Assembly: GCF_019097595.1 (NCBI RefSeq)
Contig: NC_080727.1
Coordinates: 10,034,501-10,098,500, forward strand
Length of the DNA: 64,000 nt
Origin: Hemibagrus wyckioides
Taxonomy: Eukaryota; Chordata; Actinopteri; Siluriformes; Bagridae
Direction: 5' to 3'
The notes beneath the pieces are model-generated. The model was given only the letters and a program-made list of their open reading frames with translations, had not been told where the DNA came from and searched no databases. This document shows positions 13,961 through 26,600 of the stretch, in pieces. The position numbers were made by a program, and so were the translations under genes. The number at the start of each line of letters is the position of its first letter. The first letter of the stretch is position 1.

Positions 13961-15835
13961 GGTGTGGAACTCTTCTTGAAGAACCTTGATGAGCGGGTGG
14001 ATGACAAGCCTCTGTGCATTGTGTTCTTACAATTTGGCATCATCACCAGCGCAAACGTCACTTACACCTGATAATCCTTTTATTCCTATCCCAATAACCA
14101 GGTTCACTTCCCCTTAAGTGGAGTGTGGATGTATTAAGAAAAGCTTACAGAATGCCTATTTTTCATCATGTTTAGCATGTTAAGCATGTCCTAATGTGTC
14201 TCGTACAGGTGAAGATGGAAAGGAGTTGGCTTTGTCTGCTTGGCATCTTCTGTGGATGCCATGAAGGCCAAACAGGAGATGGATGGCAGGATATGGGGCA
14301 GGAAGCTGGTGCATGTTGAAGTGGTTCAGTGTAACGAGAAGCGCCAGGCTCACCAGACAAAAAGGACCATTAAACCATCAACCCATCAGGTGTCACATAC
14401 TGTTCCTGTGGTGGGCAAAGTCCCAGTTGTCAACACTGTTCCTGTGGTGGACAGTGTCCCGGGTATCAGCACTGTTCCTGTGGTGGACAGTGTCCCGGGT
14501 ATCAGCACTGTTCCTGTGGTGGACAGTGTCCCGGGTATCAGCACTGTTCCTGTGGTGGACAGTGTCCCGGGTATCAGCACTGTTCCTGTGGAGGACAGTG
14601 TCCCAGTTGTCAACACTGTTCCTGTGGTGGACAGTGTCCCAGTTGTCAACACTGTTCCTGTGGTGGACAGTGTCCCAGTTGTCAACACTGTTCCTGTGGT
14701 GGACAGTGTCCCGGGTATCAGCACTGTTTCTGTGGTGGACAGTGTCCCAGTTGTCAACACTGTTCCTGTGGTGGACAATGTCCCGGGTATCAGCACTGTT
14801 CCTGTGGTGGACAGTGTCCCGGGTATCAGCACTGTTTCTGTGGTGGGCAAAGTCCCAGTTGTTGACACTGTTCCAGTGTCCCCAGGATGTACCCACATAT
14901 CCACCAGCTGGTAAATGACTGACAATCGACATGCTGGAATCAGCTCCGTTAGATGACCAGGTCCAGATGGCGTGTGAGATTCACAGTCATATACACGCAA
15001 ACACACACATCAGCATGGCTCATATACACTCCACCTCTGCAGCTCAGGATTTTGATTAATCTATTTTACTTCCCCATTACGATTCGGCAAATGTTTCATT
15101 GTGTACACTGAAACCATTTACAGGCACCTGCTTTCAACTCCTCTTGCCTTTGTTACTCGGTAAATTGCATAGAAATAGTCTTGTACCTGAATCTCACTCA
15201 TATTACATGACTGAATGACTGGGACGATTCACTCTATTTCTATTCTCACCCTTTCACTCTTTCTGCAGATGATTACTTGCTGCCACTTGTAGAGCAAATC
15301 CACCCAACAGAGGCGAATAAGATCACCTGGATGCTTGTGTCTGGTGAGAATAACTATAACATCATGAACATGATCAGCGATCCAGAGCTTCTGTGTGCCA
15401 AGGTGAGCACAACAAAACCCCATTCAGCATTCATTTACACATATTCACAATTACAGACATCACTCTTCTATTTAATCTTTATATACATATCACCTTGACA
15501 CACACCTGATATATGAGTATGTGTGTTTGTTTGTACTGTAGGTGGATAAAACGGACAAGGCGAGGGAAGCTGGTCTCAAGCCGGTAAGGATCTTTAATTT
15601 AAAACTGGTCATGTGCTCATAATCACTTATTTGATACACAGTACAATTTTGTATTCAAATTCAGATGGCATTGTTTCATCAGATCACAGTTATTATCTCT
15701 AGGTAGCTGTGCAGGACTCGAGCATGCTGTGTAGACTAAAACCACTCTGCATTCCTCTTTCAGGAAACCTTGAAGATGTTATTTAAGGACTGCAGCACGA
15801 AGAAGAGAAAGAGAAAGAAGAGAACAAATAAATAA
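13961..15835 (+). pseudogene. Cytoplasmic poly(A)-binding protein-like C-terminal half, frameshifted
   Basis: Exon-like segments with AG/GT borders are 13961-14056 (96 bp, GVELFLKNLDERVDDK..., first half of RRM4), 14209-14910 (rest of RRM4 plus repeat linker), 15269-15402, 15542-15583 and 15764-15835. The last three encode an MLLE/PABC domain (LLPLVEQIHPTEANKITWML) and a basic tail ending in KKRTNK. In PABPC proteins RRM4 binds poly(A) and MLLE binds PAM2 peptides. Aligned to PABPC1, about 14 bp are missing between VKM and KGVGFVCL at 14218, which shifts the frame. The repeat frame also does not match the phase of exon 15269. RRM1-3 are absent upstream. Retained introns rule out a processed copy. 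Base calling errors or unusual splicing could still rescue it. Confidence 0.75.
14402..14869 (+). repeat. 36-bp minisatellite, 13 units, in the PABPC-like linker
   Basis: Thirteen units of 36 bp alternate between two types, read in the RRM frame as VPVVDSVPGIST and VPVVDSVPVVNT, with edge variants containing VGK. The unit length is a multiple of three, so several frames stay open on both strands and produce long spurious reading frames. Types are arranged in blocks (four of the first, then three of the second, then mixed), as expected from unequal exchange. Confidence 0.9.
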
Positions 15836-15836
15836 A
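15831..15836 (+). terminator. Poly(A) signal overlapping the stop of the PABPC-like relic
   Basis: AATAAA at 15831-15836 contains the TAA stop (15833-15835). A T/G-rich stretch follows at 15838-15870. If used, the transcript would have almost no 3' UTR. Confidence 0.4.
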
Positions 15837-16484
15837 CTTTGTAGATATTATGTATTGGTTTGGATTATTTTCATTTTATTTAAGAAAAAAGAGTTTAACA
15901 AAATAATTTAATGAGAGACGTGTAAACTGTACAATTATTATCTAGGACTATTTTAAATGTTAATTATTAGAAATGAAATAATAATTGTGGTTTATTTGTA
16001 TTGAAGATAGAAAGTTAAATGTCTGTGAGGAATATTTTCTTGAAAACCAACAATGTTTTTAATATTTACACGAATTTTAATTTAAATTGTTTTTTAAATA
16101 GTCCATGATTGTTTGTGTTGGAGTTTTTTTTTTCTTTCTAAGCCAGATGTGTCCGAAGTCCAAAACAGATGTTAACTACTCTGTGGTTTCTCTGTGAGAA
16201 ACAAATTGCAATATCTCCTTTCACCTCATGGTGGCAGCAGACTTTGTTAACGCTAAATTTCAAGAGCATTTTCTCTCTGACTAGAAATGCTAATTACCTT
16301 AAAGAATAATATGTAGTCATGGCCAGAGATGAAAAGCAGGAGGGGAAGAAGAGGAGATTTCAAAAGAGCTGGAAACCATTGAGCATGAAAACCTTGAACA
16401 AAATGTCCTGAAGTAAAGTGGATTTTCAAGCAAGTATTAATTTGATAAATTTTATAAATTTAGACAATTTGATTATTTATAATG
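15837..16484. other. Intergenic sequence, no gene seen
   Basis: AT-rich, no recognisable element. Confidence 0.45.
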
Positions 16485-16770
16485 GGGGCTTAGGGGCTTA
16501 ATTATTAGTGTGATTGCCTCACACCTCCAGGTTGGGGGCTCGATTAATGCCTCCTCCCTTTTTGTGCCGAGTGTTCACGTTCTCGTCATGTTTCCTCTGG
16601 GTTCTCTGGTTTCCTCCTCAGTCCAAAAACATGCATTTTAGGCTGATTAGCATCTCTAAATTGTCTTTAGTGTGTTTGAATGTGATTGATCAGTACCCTG
16701 TCCATGGCCTTATGCAATAGGTCCCTTGGAATAGGCTCCAGGTTTAGCCACAACAATACTAAGCAAAGAC
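16485..16770 (+). repeat. Dispersed fish repeat, 'cctcacacctccaggttgggggc' type
   Basis: Ordered motifs are ttgcctcacacctccagg, then tttcctctgggttctctggt, tccaaaaacatgcat and aaattgtctttagtgtg, ending with aggctccagg. The same order of motifs, in either orientation, is seen at 53520-53785, 58640-58993 and 59112-59430. It is non-coding and probably a SINE or LINE-tail family. Confidence 0.65.
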
Positions 16771-17249
16771 AGAACCCAGAGAGCACAGGGAGTATAAACA
16801 AGCTGATACCAGGCTTTAGTCCAGCATCTGAGTCCACTTACACAATGTTACATAGTGTCTTTAGTGGTTTTAAAGTGTTGTGGAGTAACTTCTGATTGTC
16901 CAGAGTTAGAGAGACAGACTAAGCTGTCCCTTTAGTAATTTAAATAAAATGTAATTTTCTAAAGCAGGGGCTTTCAATAGACTCAGATGTGGCTCCTGCA
17001 TAATTGGTATGAAAACCTGCACTTACACCAGCCTTTTCCGGATAAGATTGGACACCCCCGCTCTAAAGATTTAGGTTATATTGTGAGGTGTTATAATCGG
17101 TGAAACGGTCACTTTTCTTTCCTAAATGAATTAAGATTTTGATCATAATAATATTCATGGTCATAAGGATTTTTCAGATGCAGTTTTGTTTGTACTTTAC
17201 TTTAATCTTCACAATCATTTTCATGTGCATAATGTTTTTATATAAAATT

Positions 17250-17415
17250 ACTAAACAAAGACAGAACACTGACCTCAACCCGACAGAACACCTTTGGGAT
17301 GAATTAGAGCGGAGACTGAGAGCCAGACCTTCTTGTCCAACATCAGTGTCTGACCGCGCTCCTAGAGGAATGGTCAGACATTCCCATAAATACACTCCTA
17401 AACCTTGTGGAAAGG
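17250..17415 (+). mobile_element. Tc1 family-B C-terminal transposase fragment
   Basis: Plus-sense reading gives DLNPTEHLWDELERRLRARP followed by a frameshifted C-terminus (compare 37655-37810). It contains the third catalytic acidic residue (the Glu of EHLW) but nothing upstream. Confidence 0.8.
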
Positions 17416-17577
17416 TTTGCTCTCCATGATTTTCTTCTAACTCCGTATGAAAATTAGTTCATACCATCAACTGTCATGAAATTTGGCATAGTGTTAGCTA
17501 TGGTTTATACAATCACTTCACTTATGTTGGTTTACTGTTACTAAGTTATTACGTTGCTTAGACAAATGAGTAAAAAA

Positions 17578-17614
<37 letters not shown>

Positions 17615-19629
17615 AGACTGCAAAGAGTCTCACCATCTCGAGTCTTATCATAAGTACAAATATTATGGGGGGATATTAAGGTCCAGTGAACTTTTCCCAA
17701 AAATATTTTGTAGAGATACTAATTTAAAACATCAGCTGTTTACCATTTCTGCAGTTGCCACTAGACATTTCAGACATTCAGACATTTTGGCTTCACTTTT
17801 GCCTCCCTGTTAAAATAACCACCCATAAATACAATCATTTCACACAGTATTTCAGGCTGAAAAGTTATGTGTAAATATCACATACCATTTCAGACCAATG
17901 TTAAATACATAAATATTAATTACTTAAACAATTACTCCTATGTTTATTCCTAGAGGAGACTGGAAAAGGACAGCATGTTAATCCAAGACTTTATCTTGTT
18001 AACCAAACAAAAGCATTGGCAATATTTTAGCAATGTGAAAACTCAAAAATGTAAATTAAAAGAGACAATTAATAGATAAAATTAAAAAAAGATTATAACC
18101 CATGGACACATTACGATTGTGTTGCGGCTGTTATCAATAAGAGCAGCACCTTTGTCAGTGGGAAAAGAATAATAATGTTATTATAATAAGAATTTCTAAC
18201 ACGCCCACAATGTATTCTATTTGGACATACAGGATGTTTTGACCTGGAAAAAACTAGGCATAAACAGTTTTACACGTTTCTTTTTAATAAAACCCAAACA
18301 TCATTTGTAACATTAACTGCATCAACTTTTTTTTTTTTTTGAAGTACAACATTGTTTACAAATGAAGAATGGTCAGAAATGGTCAGACGGCATCTGCATA
18401 CATAAGCATAAAATCTTTCCACCGCCAAGTAACTGAAAATCAACTGAAAGATAAATTGTAAGAAGGAACACACAGAACATAGAACAGTATAACAACCACA
18501 AAATGGTACAGTTGCTTTCTCTCTCTCAGGTGTGTATCTTCATAAGCTCTTCATTACACTGCTAAACACAAACTGCAGTTTCCTCTTTGCACCTTTCAGC
18601 TCTCTGCATCTCTGGAACATATACATACCGACACTTAGACCTCTCATATTGTATAGAATTATACATGCTGTACATTGGTGACCCTTCCAAGGCCCTTCAT
18701 ACTCAAAATGCTTAAGGGGTCCTATATCAGGGCTGAACCTGTGCTCTGATCAAAAGAATAGATGGGGAGGAAGGGTGGATTTTGGGTTTGAGCCTCTTGC
18801 CATAATAGTTTCCAGCTCTTAGTAACCAAATGTTTAGTTAATAGATGAATCTAGGTGTCAATCTTAAAAAATGCATTGAAAATATATTGAATATGTTCAA
18901 AACTGTATACGAAACAGTCTAAAATGTCTAGACGAGTAGTTTCTCCCACTGGTGCTTCAGCACATTAGTTAACAGCCAACATTTCTGCCATCAAGGACAC
19001 ATACACCACAATTACCTCCAGTTTTCAGTATTATAACCTGGTTTATATTTCCTGAAATATAAATGTACTGCAGAAAACTGCATATAAGTACTAATATGTT
19101 TGTTGCAATAAAAGCAAGTCCATGTTTATGAAGCTTTATATTCTTAGGTGGATTGTCATTACACGCACTGGAAACTAAATTACACTGAAAAAATTCAATC
19201 TATGTCAAATTATAAGTATACACTTGTATAATTCTACTGTATGTGCATACCTGACCAATAATACCCACGTTTGGTGAAAATTCCGTTCCCGTTCTACTCC
19301 ACCTTTGCTGATGTAATATAATAACCTCAAAATGTTGGAGCATAGCTGCGGGGAAATTGTCCATTAAGACACAAAAGCATTATAGAGGTCAGGCACTGGG
19401 GTAGGGAAAGAAGGTCTGGTAGTACTAAAAGTTCTTCCCAGTGATATGCAAATGTCCCTGAGTAGCCTCTATTCTAACTTGAAGGGTTGAGCATACTCAA
19501 GCATCCAACTCTTCACTGTTTCCATATATATAATCCCAATCTCATTTTTCTACTGAACATGGCATTAAGACATCAAAAATGATTTACTCTTAATAAATTG
19601 TGAAAGATGCTTCTGTTGATCAGGTGGAT
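17416..19629. other. Intergenic sequence, no gene seen
   Basis: Contains a poly(A) run at 17581-17613 and a poly(T) run at about 18329-18342. No coding exon or transposon recognised. Confidence 0.45.
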
Positions 19630-19985
19630 ATCATTGCTGATGGGCAAGAAAACATTCTCCACACCATTACATCACCTCCACAAGCTTAGAATGTTGACAC
19701 AAAGGAGTTATGGTGTCCTCAGTGCTTAGAAACACAGACAGATATTTATCCATCATGCAGTACCATCAGGGAGGTTTCTGATTGGCCCCAAATTTATTCT
19801 GCAGCAGGACACGAACCGAAACATACAACCAATGTCATTAATAACTATTTTCATCATCGAGAAGAACAAGGAGTCCTGGAAGTGATGGTTCGGCCAACAC
19901 AGAGCCCTGATCTCAACATCATCGAGTCTGTCTGGGATTAGTTCCTCAAGAGCTCTTGGCTGCCATTATAGAAAGGACATTATTT
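19630..19985 (+). mobile_element. Tc1-like transposase fragment (family C)
   Basis: Around 19795-19950 the plus strand reads FILQQDTNRNIQPM...(second catalytic Asp box, QQD) and then a run ending SPDLNIIESVWD (third catalytic Glu), with frameshifts between. No terminal repeats are visible. It is related to the fragment at 45590-46260. Confidence 0.65.
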
Positions 19986-20004
19986 ACATTTACATGATTT
20001 ACTG

Positions 20005-20250
20005 TCCAGTGTCACCCAAATGAGGATGGGTTCCCTTCTGAGCCTGGTTCCATTTAAGGTGTCTTCCTCATATCATCTCAGGGCGTTTTTCTGCACCACT
20101 GTCACCTCAGGCTTGCTCATTAGGGATAAAATAGTAACTTTAAACTTTATAAAAGAAATTTCTTTATGTTTATATACTTCTGTAAAGCTGCTTTTAGGAA
20201 AACGTCCATTGTTAAAAGTGCTGAACTAAAAAATTGAATTATATGCAGAG
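20005..20250 (+). repeat. Dispersed fish repeat, 'gtgtcacccaaatgaggatggg' family, partial
   Basis: Motifs gtgtcacccaaatgaggatg, cttcctcatatcatctcagg, cctcaggcttgctcattagg and gtccattgttaaaagtgct occur in the same order as in the longer copy at 31345-31830. It is non-coding. Confidence 0.7.
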
Positions 20251-21107
20251 ATATAAGGATCTGGGGCAACCAAGATCCACGGAAGATCTGTGGTTAGTTT
20301 TTCAAGATGTTTGGATCAAACTGCCTGCTGAGATCCTGTGTGCAAGTGTACCTTTAAGAATTGATGCTGTTTTACAGGCAAGGGTGATCACACCAAATAT
20401 TGATTTGATTTGGACTTTTCTTCTCTTCATTTACTTTCCGTGTGTATTGCATTTCAATATCAATTAAAGGATTCATTACCTGTTGGTAAATGTGTTTGGA
20501 CACCTGACCAAAGAAAAGAGACAATATGGGGCAAAAACCTTTTCTTTGTACTAGCAACACAATACATGACAATGTTAACCTTAGATGTTTATCAGCACAA
20601 ACAAATGTTTTCACAAAGAGCAGACACATTCAGTCTGAGATATATTATTCCTAAAAAGTATTCAGACTATGCCATAGTTTATTTCCATACTAAATTGCTT
20701 GACTGAAAGGGCACCTTAGCCTTATTTACTCTCAAGACACACTACAAGTATTTGTACCTGCTTATTGTGTCTGAATTTCTGGCTCCTTTCCTCTGTAGTA
20801 AGGGCAACGTAGGGACTGAGAAGCACACCTGGGTCAATACTGGTGGACAGAGATCTGGTGGAGCAACACAAACAAATGCACACATATTCACATACATGGT
20901 GGGAATACTAACGGATCCATCAGTAAAGGTTCAAAATGAAACAAATTAAAGGAATACTACAGTCAAATTAATGTTTAACACATGACTATGTGACACAAAG
21001 TTAAATATGAAGCAAGCTCCTACAACAGTCTCCTGATGAGACCAATGTAAATGTGAGTGACTGCATTACAAAAGCAGTTTTTCAAAGCAAATTTATATTA
21101 GTAAGCT
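20251..21107. other. Intergenic sequence, no gene seen
   Basis: No recognisable exon or element. Short open frames here lack coding signatures. Confidence 0.4.
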
Positions 21108-21875
21108 GCATTAAAGTTACAGCAACACAATAAAAGCTAGTTCTGGTTAGCTCACTTTTCTATCTTTTCCATGTGGCATCAGACTTACACAAACTGCACT
21201 GCTACAACATGACTATACATTCAAAAATATACAAAATAGCCAGTTATACAAATTAAAATTCTACAAAAATTAAGCAGCATTTAGATTTTTTAAAATAATA
21301 ATTCTGAGATAAATAAAGCACTACATACATCAGGCATAACATTCTGATCACTGAGAGGTGAAGTGAATAACATTGATTATCTCCTCATCATGGCACCTGT
21401 TAGTGGGTGGGATATATTAGGCAGCAAGTGAACATTTTGTCCTCAAAGTTGATGTGTTAGAAGCAGGAAAAATGGGTAAGCGTAAGGATTTGAGCGAGTT
21501 TGACAAGGACCAGATTGTGATGGCTAGACGACTGGATCAGAGCATCTCCAAAACTGCAGCTCTTGTGGGGTGTTCCCGGTCTGCAGTGGTCAGTATCTAT
21601 CAAAAGTGGTCCAAGGAAGGAACAGTGGTGAACCAGCGACAGGGTCATGAGCAGCCAAGGCTCATTGATGCACGTGGGGAGCGAAGGCTGACCTGTGTGA
21701 TCCGATCCAACAAATGAGCTACTGTTGCTCAAATTGCTGAAGAAGTTAATGCTGGTTCTGATAGAAAGGTGTCAGAATACACAGTGCATGATGGGTCAGG
21801 GCTGTTTTGGCAGCAAAAGGGGAACCAACACAATATTAAGCAGGTGGTCATAATGTTATGCCTGATCGGTGTATA
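21108..21875 (+). mobile_element. Second copy of the duplicated block with deleted Tc1 family-A element
   Basis: 21110-21325 matches 12313-12525. The Tc1 part runs from about 21330 to 21873. It has the best-preserved N-terminal DNA-binding region in the window in plus sense (21472-21714, [20 protein letters not shown] onward). It then ends in a stop (TGA at 21715) and jumps to the 3' end. Catalytic domain absent. Confidence 0.8.
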
Positions 21876-22811
21876 CTGTATTTCTGTAATGAGTCCATTC
21901 TTCAAAAATATATTTCAAAAAAAAAAAAAAACCCAATCAAAAACCCTGAATGGATGTAACATGGCCACAAGTGACAACAGAAGCATTCACACCACATCCA
22001 CAAGAGACAGACCACAAGTGATATAAGCATCTTGTCCAAGTAATTCCGGGTAAACTGATTTTCTGGGTTTTTTTTTTCTCAATATAAACAGAAATCTGGT
22101 CTGTGGTAATCATGCATAAACAAATACGACGCAAAAAATATTAGGCTAGGAAACACTTGGAAAATTAATCCTTTAACCCTCACCACTCTCACATAATCTG
22201 CTAAAACAAGGATGTCTGCGGCATTCCATTCGATTCAATTTTATTTGTATAAAACTACCCGACAGAAATCTGGACGTGGATTTAGATTCTCTAATGAGCA
22301 TGACAATAGGCCCCTGAGATGAAAATAATAAACCTTTAGAGGACTAAAACTCAAAAGGGTCACACTAAGTGTCTTGAAGGAATGTTCTGTATTAACAAAA
22401 AAAACCCACAAAACTCTCTATGATTACAACAGTAGCAGTTTTTCCACATCTACTTATGAACAAATGAAAGTGAGAGTAACCAGTGGCAAAAGAACAGGCT
22501 TTCTTCCTTGCATGTTTCATAAGAGCACTCATTTGCTATTAAGAGCAAATTATTTTGTTAAATAAATAATAGTTAAATTAACTATTAAGAGTCAGCTGTT
22601 TCCCCATCGTATCTTTTAGTTAAGCATAACTTGGCTAAGATGTATGATTTACTATCTGTCTAATTACCTCAGATGTAAACTACATTTATCAGACTAAATG
22701 AATCCCATTTATAATGAGTTCCTGTCTAAATTTTTTTTAAAAACATAACCCCTGTAGCTGTGATTTGCTGGAGAACATTGACATGCTCCCCCCATCTATT
22801 GATATACTGTA
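21876..22811. other. Intergenic sequence, no gene seen
   Basis: A short block at 22225-22253 (cattcgattcaattttatttg) resembles the reversed end of the 20005/31345 repeat family. Nothing else recognised. Confidence 0.4.
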
Positions 22812-23395
22812 TATACAACAATCAACCATAATATTAAAACCACTGAAAGGTGATGTGTATAATGGCACCTGTCAAAGGGTGGAATATATAAGGCAATAAG
22901 TGAATAGTCAGTTCTCACAGTTGAAGTGTTGGTAGTCGGAAAAATGGGCAAGTGTAAGGCTCTGGATGACTTTAACAAGAGCCAATGTGTGATGACTGGG
23001 TCAGAGCATCACCAAAACAGCAGGTTGGTATACACTGTTCAGTACCTACCATAAGTGGTCCAACAAAGCACACCCTGACAGGGTCAAAGGCATCTAAGGC
23101 TTGTGCATGAGCCCCGAAGGCTAGCACATCTAGTGCAATCCCACAGAAGAACTACTGTTGCACAAATTTTTGAAAAAGTTAAGGCTGGCTATGACAGAAA
23201 GGTGTCAGAACACACAGTGAATTGTAGCTTGCTGTGTATGGGGCTACGAAGTTGCTACCAAAAGCACCTACAATGAGCATGTGGATATCAGAATTGGTTC
23301 ATAGAGAAATGGAAGAACATGGCTTGGTCAAGGTGTTGACAATCACATTTGATCCATTTGATCCATTGGTTTGAGCTGCCAGGAAGGATATAATA
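22812..23395 (+). mobile_element. Old Tc1 family-A-like copy
   Basis: It begins with cataatattaaaaccactg and contains diverged but collinear N-terminal coding sequence (22943 onward, MGKCKALDDFNKSQC...). Stops and indels are frequent, and a mid-element deletion precedes KSTYNEHVD-like sequence at about 23260. Clearly older than 21108-21875. Confidence 0.65.
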
Positions 23396-23399
23396 ACAA

Positions 23400-23640
23400 T
23401 TATAATCACTGATTATAGATGCACAAACCAACTTGGTTCTACTCCTATCAGCCAAGAACAGAAATCTCTAGGTCTTCAACTGTCCAGTTTCAGTGAATCG
23501 GAGCCCATGATAGCTTCTTGTTCTTGTCTGGAGTGGAACCTGATGTTCTTCTGCTATTGTAGCCCATCCGCCTCAGGGTTTGATGTATTGTGCACTCTGA
23601 GATGATTTTCTACTCACTACAGAATTTCATCAGTGATATT
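23400..23640 (-). mobile_element. Tc1-like fragment in inverted orientation
   Basis: The minus strand contains ccctgaggcggatgggctac followed by aatagcagaagaaca and tccactccaga, the same coding stretch as at about 48885-48940 on the plus strand. It lies head-on to the preceding copy, so two elements or a rearranged one meet at about 23395. Confidence 0.5.
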
Positions 23641-26600
23641 CACTTAGCTGATGGGCTAACCAGTAAGAGCATATGACTGAATCATAAACTGATTCATTCC
23701 CTGAGCCCATGAATGCTCAAAAAAAAAAAAAAAAAAATCATTGCAAAAACATTGTGACTTCAGTGTAGAAACAGGGCTCTTCAGTTGAAGTGTGTTCATC
23801 CCTGTACCATAGCTTCAGAAGCACCTTAACCTGCACAGCGGATAAGAGACACTTGGCCGAAACAAACTGTATGAAGAGCATGCGGAGAGCATCTAAACAC
23901 ATGATATAAGTGAGTTTGAGAGATCCAAAAGTCATGACTAAAATGTTAATAATGCAGCCCTATGCACAGGCAAATGTTTGAGCATCACTGTTTATTACAT
24001 TTTTAAGACACTTGGTGTATCTGGCCTCTGAATGAAAAAGCTGGACAAAAAGCTCATTTTAATGCAAAAACAGTGAAAGATGACACAGCCGAGAAGAGTA
24101 TCCTTCACATGTACAAAACTAAAATAAATAACATTTTCATTGTAAAATGCATAAACAAAAATAGCTGACACACAAAATGGAAACAAAAATCCCAGTACAT
24201 CTTGCATTAAAGTTATCTGTCTCTATATTTATATACGGGCAACGAATGCTCTGGTCTCAGCTTTGTCTTCTTGGGATCCATTCTGCACACACTGTGATAT
24301 CATTTCTCCCACACACTATTCCAAGAGGCTGGGAAGGTAGTCTGCTCTAATCCTCAGAGATCATTTAAGTGAACAGCCTGTCCTAACTTTTCCTCCGCTG
24401 ACGAAAATATCAACTTTGACAATGGCTGTTAAGAGAGCTATGATTGCAGAAATTAGAATATTATAAAAGTCCTTTCTGGGTGCTTTGCTTTATTTAGAAT
24501 TTTTTTTCATCGCATATCCTGCTAGTACATATTCCTATTTCTACTTAAGGTCAGTCTGATAGGACCACACTGTACAGACTGCATTTACACCTACCTGAAA
24601 TCGGATCACAGTGTGCACCTGATGACCTGTGAGTGCTCGAATACCAATTGCCAAGCTTGCTTTTTTACTATGGTGAAATGCCAGCTAATAATGAGCTAAT
24701 CACAGAAAACGTGTATTCGCGCAGTGTACATGTAGCTGTTAACTAAAGGAATAAGGACAGAGATCAGAAACAAATAAGTGACAGTATGTTGGGGCCAACA
24801 CAGGTAAATCTGTAAACAGCTGAGTGAGAAAAAAATGACTCCATACATTATACACACACACAATATATATAAGAAAAAGAAAAAAGAAGGTATGGGGGGG
24901 GGTTACACATTAGGGGCACGTTATCAGTTTCTTCAGGGAAAACATATCTTGATCCTTTGTGATTCACTGATAAAATGTGACAAAATACCTGTACTGTTAT
25001 GAAAATAGTTCTGCATACATAGAGTGAGAAAAGAACATTCATTCATTACACTTTTCAGTCATTCTGGTCAAACATGCTAGATCCAGAGTCTATTCAAGGT
25101 ACACTGAGCGTGAAGTGAGAATACACTCACATCTACGGTTTGGGTACAAACACTCAAACTTCTCAATCTACTGAACCAGTACAGAGTACAGTTTAGAGCT
25201 GGCTGTTCTTTTAGTGTACAAGGGCCTTCGTCATGCACATCTGGCTCAGGTGATAAAGAAATGTAGTGGTAGGTGGTATGCTTTTGTAAATCCAGATGAC
25301 AGCCAAATGAAAGAAAGTGCTAGGTTATATCTGGTTTTAAATGATCTAAATAGATGTTCCATTAAGAAATAAGAATATGGCTAGTATAAATGTATAACAA
25401 AACACGGCAGCTTACAGTTCATCTAAACAGCAATAAAAACTAAGCACATGTTTTGTCACTTTGATAGTGGCCAAGTTTCCATTAAGCAGCTTGTGGGACC
25501 ATCATGTGGTACAGAGAGACACTGTCTGATTTTAAATTGCACTAAAAAAGGGAATACAAGAAGTAAATCCTTTACCCCAGTATTTCTGATGGATGCTATA
25601 TCAATATGGGAATGTTGACACTACCAAAGTCTACCATCATACTAAGCTGATAGAGCGAGAAGAGAAAAAGTGCTGAGGTAGAATTATTTTTTTACTTGTT
25701 CTCAGGGTGTTCATTAATGGCTTAATAAATCCCACGGGTGATAATGTGTTATAGCAGTCAACAAATGTGCAATGCAGAGGGGGCTTCCAAAATGAAGGCC
25801 TAATATAGAGTCTTATGGGTCTATAAACACACTTATATAGGCATGATCATAGCACAGCCTGATTCAGCTCAAACATCTCAAGCTTGTGCTGAATCAGGTG
25901 TATGTCAAACCTGCGAAAATGTCAGTGTTTGCAGACTTGGGGGTTCCTCAGGTGAAGGCCAGAGGAACTGAAGCATTTTAGCGGATTAGGAAGGATTAAA
26001 AGACAATGAATCTAAATGAGATAAACTTCAGTCCGACACACACAGACAGACTTTGTCGTATTTCATTTTGTGCTAAAGATTCATACCAGAATAACTAGTT
26101 CTTGATAAAGCATGTGTATATTTGAATATTTACATTTTGTGCCCCAATTATTTTACCACTATAACCATAGTGTTCAAGAAGGACTGCTCTTTATTCTGCA
26201 TTTAAAAAAATCATTTTATGTTAAGAGAAACAAAACAGAAAAGATCACTTTTAATTATGATATTTTATGAATGACAGTATGATGAAATAACTCTAACCAA
26301 TGCCACTGTTTGCTGTTTACAACAAAATATCTGAAACAACATGGAAAAGAAAGGGCTGAAATAAAGCACACAAAACATTTTCTGGATTAATTTAGAATGA
26401 TGGCTGAGCAAATGGAATTTCAAGGGTGCAAGTGAGAGAACAACTGGGACTGTACCACTACTGCATTATATCAGCATATGACATGATTCACCTTAATACA
26501 AACTACAGAGAGAGAGTGCAAGGATGGAGTGCTAATGTGAATTCTCTCCTGTACAGAGCCAACATGGACCCAAAGCTTTTACTCCGAATAAAATTTTAAA

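Noticed and set aside
14283..14918. 211-residue plus-strand frame (FLWWTV repeats) that would join MLLE exon 15269 in phase
   Set aside because: It does not encode RRM4; the RRM4 residues lie in the next frame. The phase match is probably chance, although it is the reason the pseudogene call is not absolute.
14386..15006. 206-residue minus-strand frame rich in Thr/Gly/Leu, and a 179-residue His-rich frame in another minus frame
   Set aside because: Both are by-products of the 36-bp repeat whose length is a multiple of three; no start context, splice support or domain.
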